From DASWHD01 sp036393335 (GTDB lineage Bacteria; CG2-30-53-67; CG2-30-70-394), in the NCBI GenBank assembly GCA_036393335.1, contig DASWHD010000116.1, positions 1 through 8,747 of the forward strand: a stretch of DNA of 8,747 nucleotides, read 5' to 3'. A program made the position numbers and the translations under genes. Positions within the stretch are counted from its first letter, which is position 1; each line of letters opens with the position of its first letter. This document shows positions 7,120-8,747 of the stretch, piece by piece. The notes under the pieces were generated by a model. That model searched no databases. It was not told the origin of the DNA and saw only the letters and a program-made list of their open reading frames with translations.

Positions 7120-7147
7120 GGCATTTCTCGAAAAAAAAATCCCGTCT

Positions 7148-7759
7148 CTAAGGTTTCAAGCTGTCCAGATATCCGAAGAAGGCCGCGCCCGCCTGCTTCA
7201 TCAGTTCCTCGCTTTGCGAGTTCTTGGCTGTGCCGATGATGCCCGCCTGTGCCGCGACCACGAACGCCGCCACGTTACGCGGGGAAATGTCCTTGCGGAC
7301 CTTGCTCGCCTTGATGCCGCGCGCAAACGCCGCCTCCAGACACTCCCGCCAGGCCCCATAAACCTCTTCGATACGCCGGCGGAACCCTTCATCGAGAGGC
7401 GACATCTCTTGCGCCAGATTGTTCAGCGGACAACCTTGCACCAAGCGGCCGCTTTCAACCTCATCCTTCATGAAGCGCGCCAGGGTGTGCTTCAGGTCGG
7501 TCACCGGGTCGATGGATTGGACCATCGGGTCGAGCCACCGAGCCTTCATGTGGGGCGCGATCACCTCTTCCACGACCGCGTAGCCGAGCACCATCTTGCT
7601 CCCAAAGTGATGAAACAGCGCGCCCTTGGTCGCGCCTGCCTCGGCCACGATCTGGTTGAGGCTGCCGCCTTGAAACCCGTTGCGATAGAACTCTTCAAAC
7701 GCGGCCGTCAGGATTCGGCCCCGCGTGTCCTTCGGTAGCTTGGCTGGAGTCGCATTCAT
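7148..7759 (-). CDS. TetR/AcrR-family transcriptional repressor
   Basis: This 203-residue regulator probably represses its own gene and the efflux operon until a ligand, perhaps a pump substrate, binds. The N-terminal DNA-binding domain reads TRGRILTAAFEEFYRNGF, then a helix-turn-helix near 33-52 (SLNQIVAEAGATKGALFHHF) and GSKMVLGYAVVEE. The C-terminal ligand domain contains GCPLNNLAQEMSPLDEGFRRRI, seen in many AcrR-like regulators of efflux genes. Length is normal and I see no lesion, unlike the transport genes it is linked to. The start MNATPAKLP at 7759 has no good Shine-Dalgarno. The predicted transcription start is only about two bases upstream, so the mRNA may be leaderless. It is separated from the permease by 63 bases on the same strand, with an operator in the gap. 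The ligand cannot be inferred. Confidence 0.93.
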   Translation of the reverse strand: MNATPAKLPKDTRGRILTAAFEEFYRNGFQGGSLNQIVAEAGATKGALFHHFGSKMVLGYAVVEEVIAPHMKARWLDPMVQSIDPVTDLKHTLARFMKDEVESGRLVQGCPLNNLAQEMSPLDEGFRRRIEEVYGAWRECLEAAFARGIKASKVRKDISPRNVAAFVVAAQAGIIGTAKNSQSEELMKQAGAAFFGYLDSLKP

Positions 7760-7764
7760 TTCCA

Positions 7765-7794
7765 GACAACATACCGACCAGTCGGTATGTTGTC
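7765..7794. promoter_or_regulatory. Operator copy 2, 30-base palindrome over the tetR promoter
   Basis: GACAACATACCGAC and GTCGGTATGTTGTC are perfect reverse complements around a two-base centre (CA), making a 30-base palindrome. It covers the spacer and -10 box and reaches into the -35 box of the tetR promoter, so a bound repressor would exclude RNA polymerase. Its core ATACCGACCAGTCGGT matches the operator before the permease, which supports a single TetR repressor acting at both. Confidence 0.88.
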
Positions 7795-7796
7795 AA
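7768..7796 (-). promoter_or_regulatory. Sigma70 promoter of tetR
   Basis: Reading the minus strand, TTGACA (7796-7791) is a perfect -35 box. After exactly 17 bases comes TATGTT (7773-7768), a fair -10 box. A start of transcription around 7761 is expected, about two bases before the tetR ATG. The promoter lies almost wholly inside the 30-base palindrome, consistent with autorepression. It may also drive the whole operon by readthrough. Confidence 0.8.
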
Positions 7797-7863
7797 GCCA
7801 TGAGAGCGCCGCGCCGGTTGCATCTCTTGGGGTCCCTGCGCGGCGCGGCCGACTGCCGCTCGG

Positions 7864-7884
7864 CATCCGCGTGATCCGCGGATG
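7864..7884. other. 8-bp inverted repeat upstream of archease
   Basis: CATCCGCG and CGCGGATG are perfect complements around the five-base centre TGATC. It lies about 35 bases before the archease start codon, between the divergent tetR and archease genes. It could be an operator or a leader hairpin for archease. It does not resemble the TetR operators. I found no convincing -35/-10 pair for archease. Confidence 0.35.
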
Positions 7885-7919
7885 AAGGTGGTATCGTTCT
7901 CGGGGATGGAGGAATCGTG

Positions 7920-8342
7920 ATGGACGCACCGCGGTGGGAACACTACGAGCACCAGGCGGACATCGGGGTGCGGGGCATCGGCGCCACCCTGGAGGCGGCG
8001 TTCGAGCAGGCGGCGATCGCCCTCACCGCGGTGGTCACGGACCCGGCCATGGTGAAGGAGCGCGAGGCCGTGGCGCTGTCCTGCACCGCTCCGGACCGCG
8101 ACCTCCTCCTCGCCGACTGGCTCAACGCCCTGGTCTACGCCATGGCCACCCGGCGCATGGTTTTTGGCCGCTTCGCGGTCCACATCGACGGTGACCACCT
8201 CGCCGCCACCGCCTGGGGTGAGCCGGTAGACGTGGCGCGCCACCGGCCGGCGGTGGAGGTGAAGGGCGCGACCTACACCGACCTGGCGGTCCGCCGCGGA
8301 CCGGGCGGGGAGTGGATCGCGCAGTGTGTGGTGGATGTGTAG
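7920..8342 (+). CDS. Archease, RtcB RNA ligase activator
   Basis: This 140-residue cytosolic protein belongs to the archease family, which promotes guanylylation and multiple turnover of the RNA ligase RtcB and widens its nucleotide use. Family features are EHQADIGVRGIGATLEAAFE at 10-29 (compare EHTADVGIRA), DLLLADWLNALVYAM at 61-75, FGRFAV at 82-87, and the end VKGATYTDLAVRR with CVVDV. The conserved acidic residues D14 and the terminal D140 probably form the metal site, by family knowledge. GGAGGA (7908-7913) is six bases from ATG 7920 but only three from GTG 7917, so ATG is preferred. The next gene on the same strand is rtcB, supporting the assignment, though the 266-base gap suggests rtcB may have its own promoter. 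Length is normal. Confidence 0.93.
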   Translation: MDAPRWEHYEHQADIGVRGIGATLEAAFEQAAIALTAVVTDPAMVKEREAVALSCTAPDRDLLLADWLNALVYAMATRRMVFGRFAVHIDGDHLAATAWGEPVDVARHRPAVEVKGATYTDLAVRRGPGGEWIAQCVVDV

Positions 8343-8348
8343 CTGCGC

Positions 8349-8380
8349 GGGTTGGGGATTGGGGGTTGGGGATTGGGGGG
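8349..8380 (+). repeat. G-run tandem repeat, potential G-quadruplex
   Basis: Five G-runs (3, 4, 5, 4 and 6 G) are separated by TT or ATT, forming a 14-base tandem unit (GGTTGGGGATTGGG). The pattern fits the standard four-run G-quadruplex rule on the plus strand. It starts six bases after the archease stop codon, so it would lie in the 3' end of the archease mRNA. A C-rich tract at 8507-8546 gives a further set of G-runs on the opposite strand. Confidence 0.7.
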
Positions 8381-8433
8381 AGAGTTGGCCGATGGACGGC
8401 CACAGAAGATGTTCGGAATGACGGGCCAGGGTG

Positions 8434-8457
8434 GGTGCCGGCCTCGCGGCCGGCGCC
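8434..8457 (+). terminator. Strong GC hairpin, possible archease terminator
   Basis: GGTGCCGGCC and GGCCGGCGCC form a ten-pair stem with one G-T wobble and a TCGC loop. TTCTT follows, a poor U-tract. It lies about 90 bases after the archease stop codon. It may terminate or weaken transcription between archease and rtcB. It could also be part of the repeat-rich gap. Confidence 0.5.
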
Positions 8458-8488
8458 TTCTTGGTGGCGCGTGGCATCTTGTCCCGTA

Positions 8489-8510
8489 GGGGCACGGCAT
8501 GCCGTGCCCC
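8489..8510. repeat. Perfect 22-base palindrome, REP-like
   Basis: GGGGCACGGCA and TGCCGTGCCCC are exact complements with no spacer. Flanking GTA (8486-8488) and TAC (8512-8514) extend the pairing across a one-base C bulge. I recall this 'GTAGGGGCACGGCATGCCG...' type as a recurrent intergenic element in environmental bacterial genomes, so a dispersed repeat is more likely than a local operator. That memory has not been checked. Confidence 0.65.
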
Positions 8511-8546
8511 CTACCCATCCCCACCTCCCTCGCCATCCCCCACCCC
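8507..8546. repeat. C-rich tract opposite in sense to the G-run repeat
   Basis: This 40-base stretch is almost all C and A/T, with repeated runs of three to five C, and overlaps the end of the 22-base palindrome. On the minus strand it offers several G-runs. Loosely it mirrors the G-run repeat at 8349-8380, so the gap may be the two ends of one worn element. It lies upstream of a -10-like TATATT (8563-8568) that has no good -35 partner. Confidence 0.4.
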
Positions 8547-8608
8547 GAGTCTTCCTATCCCTTATATTCTTTAGGGGGCCACTGACTGCTGTAGCCCGAG
8601 TCAACGCC

Positions 8609-8747
8609 ATGGATACCCGAGAGCTCATTCGTGAGGGGCCGTACCGGTGGCGGCTGGCGCCGCGCGGCGCCATGCGGGTGCCGGGGATCTTGTACGCCAG
8701 TCGCGCGCTGCTGGACGGGATGGACGACAAGGTGCTGGAGCAGGTGG
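8609..8747 (+). CDS. rtcB: RtcB RNA ligase, N-terminal part cut by window end
   Basis: The first 46 codons read MDTRELIREGPYRWRLAPRG, then AMRVPGILYASRALL and DGMDDKVLEQV. The YRWR, MRVPG.LYA and LEQV blocks match the start of the RtcB family, the GTP- and Mn-dependent ligase that joins 2',3'-cyclic phosphate or 3'-phosphate RNA ends to 5'-OH ends. The catalytic Cys/His metal centre and the guanylylated His lie beyond the window. Archease, its activator, is the preceding gene on the same strand, which strengthens the call. No clear Shine-Dalgarno precedes the ATG (GCCCGAG is the nearest purine-containing stretch). I found no sigma54 (RtcR-type) promoter in the gap, so regulation is more likely by a housekeeping promoter or by readthrough. 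Confidence 0.88.
   Translation, partial: MDTRELIREGPYRWRLAPRGAMRVPGILYASRALLDGMDDKVLEQV

Noticed and set aside
7131..7139. T9 run after tetR as an intrinsic terminator
   Set aside because: I could not find a stem in the preceding bases of the minus strand, so termination there is not supported.
1..8747. CRISPR array, tRNA, rRNA or insertion sequence
   Set aside because: I saw no regularly spaced repeats, tRNA-like cloverleaf, rRNA signature or transposase motif on either strand.

Overview
The window looks like chromosomal DNA of a high-GC bacterium, most likely a proteobacterium and perhaps a gammaproteobacterium. The reasons are GC-rich codon use in the flanking genes, a lipoprotein outer-membrane efflux channel, and housekeeping genes (YggS, a two-HKD cardiolipin synthase, archease plus RtcB) of proteobacterial type. 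The genus cannot be read from the sequence.

Left part (1-3719, plus strand). A gene-free leader of about 490 bases holds decayed repeat sequence and a hairpin. It is followed by an ETHE1-type persulfide dioxygenase (488-1207), a cardiolipin synthase (1443-2861) and the PLP-homeostasis protein YggS (3039-3719). The gaps between these genes are 235 and 177 bases, so they are probably separate transcription units. A strong hairpin follows the dioxygenase stop codon.

Middle part (3827-7800, minus strand). This is an accessory efflux operon of lower GC than its flanks by spot count. In transcription order it reads: TetR regulator, FtsX/DevC-type ABC permease, DevA-type ATPase, HlyD/DevB-type adaptor, NodT-type outer-membrane lipoprotein. 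The regulator and its operators look intact, but the transport genes carry four lesions. The permease lacks its periplasmic domain. The ATPase is cut just after the Q-loop and fused in frame to the adaptor. The adaptor and the channel each have a frameshift at a G/C run, and in both cases one added base restores the frame. Either the operon is decaying, or the assembly or sequencing here is faulty. As written it cannot encode a complete pump, because Walker B and the ABC signature are absent.

The regulatory logic is clear. A near-perfect sigma70 promoter for tetR has a 30-base palindrome laid across it. The same core (ATACCGACCRGTCGGT) occurs once more just before the permease ribosome binding site. 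The regulator therefore probably represses both itself and the pump genes.

Right part (7920-8747, plus strand). Archease is followed, after a 266-base gap rich in structured DNA, by the first 46 codons of RtcB, the RNA ligase that archease activates. The rest of rtcB lies beyond the window.

I do not see a new biological system. The most informative features are the damaged efflux operon and its operator pair.
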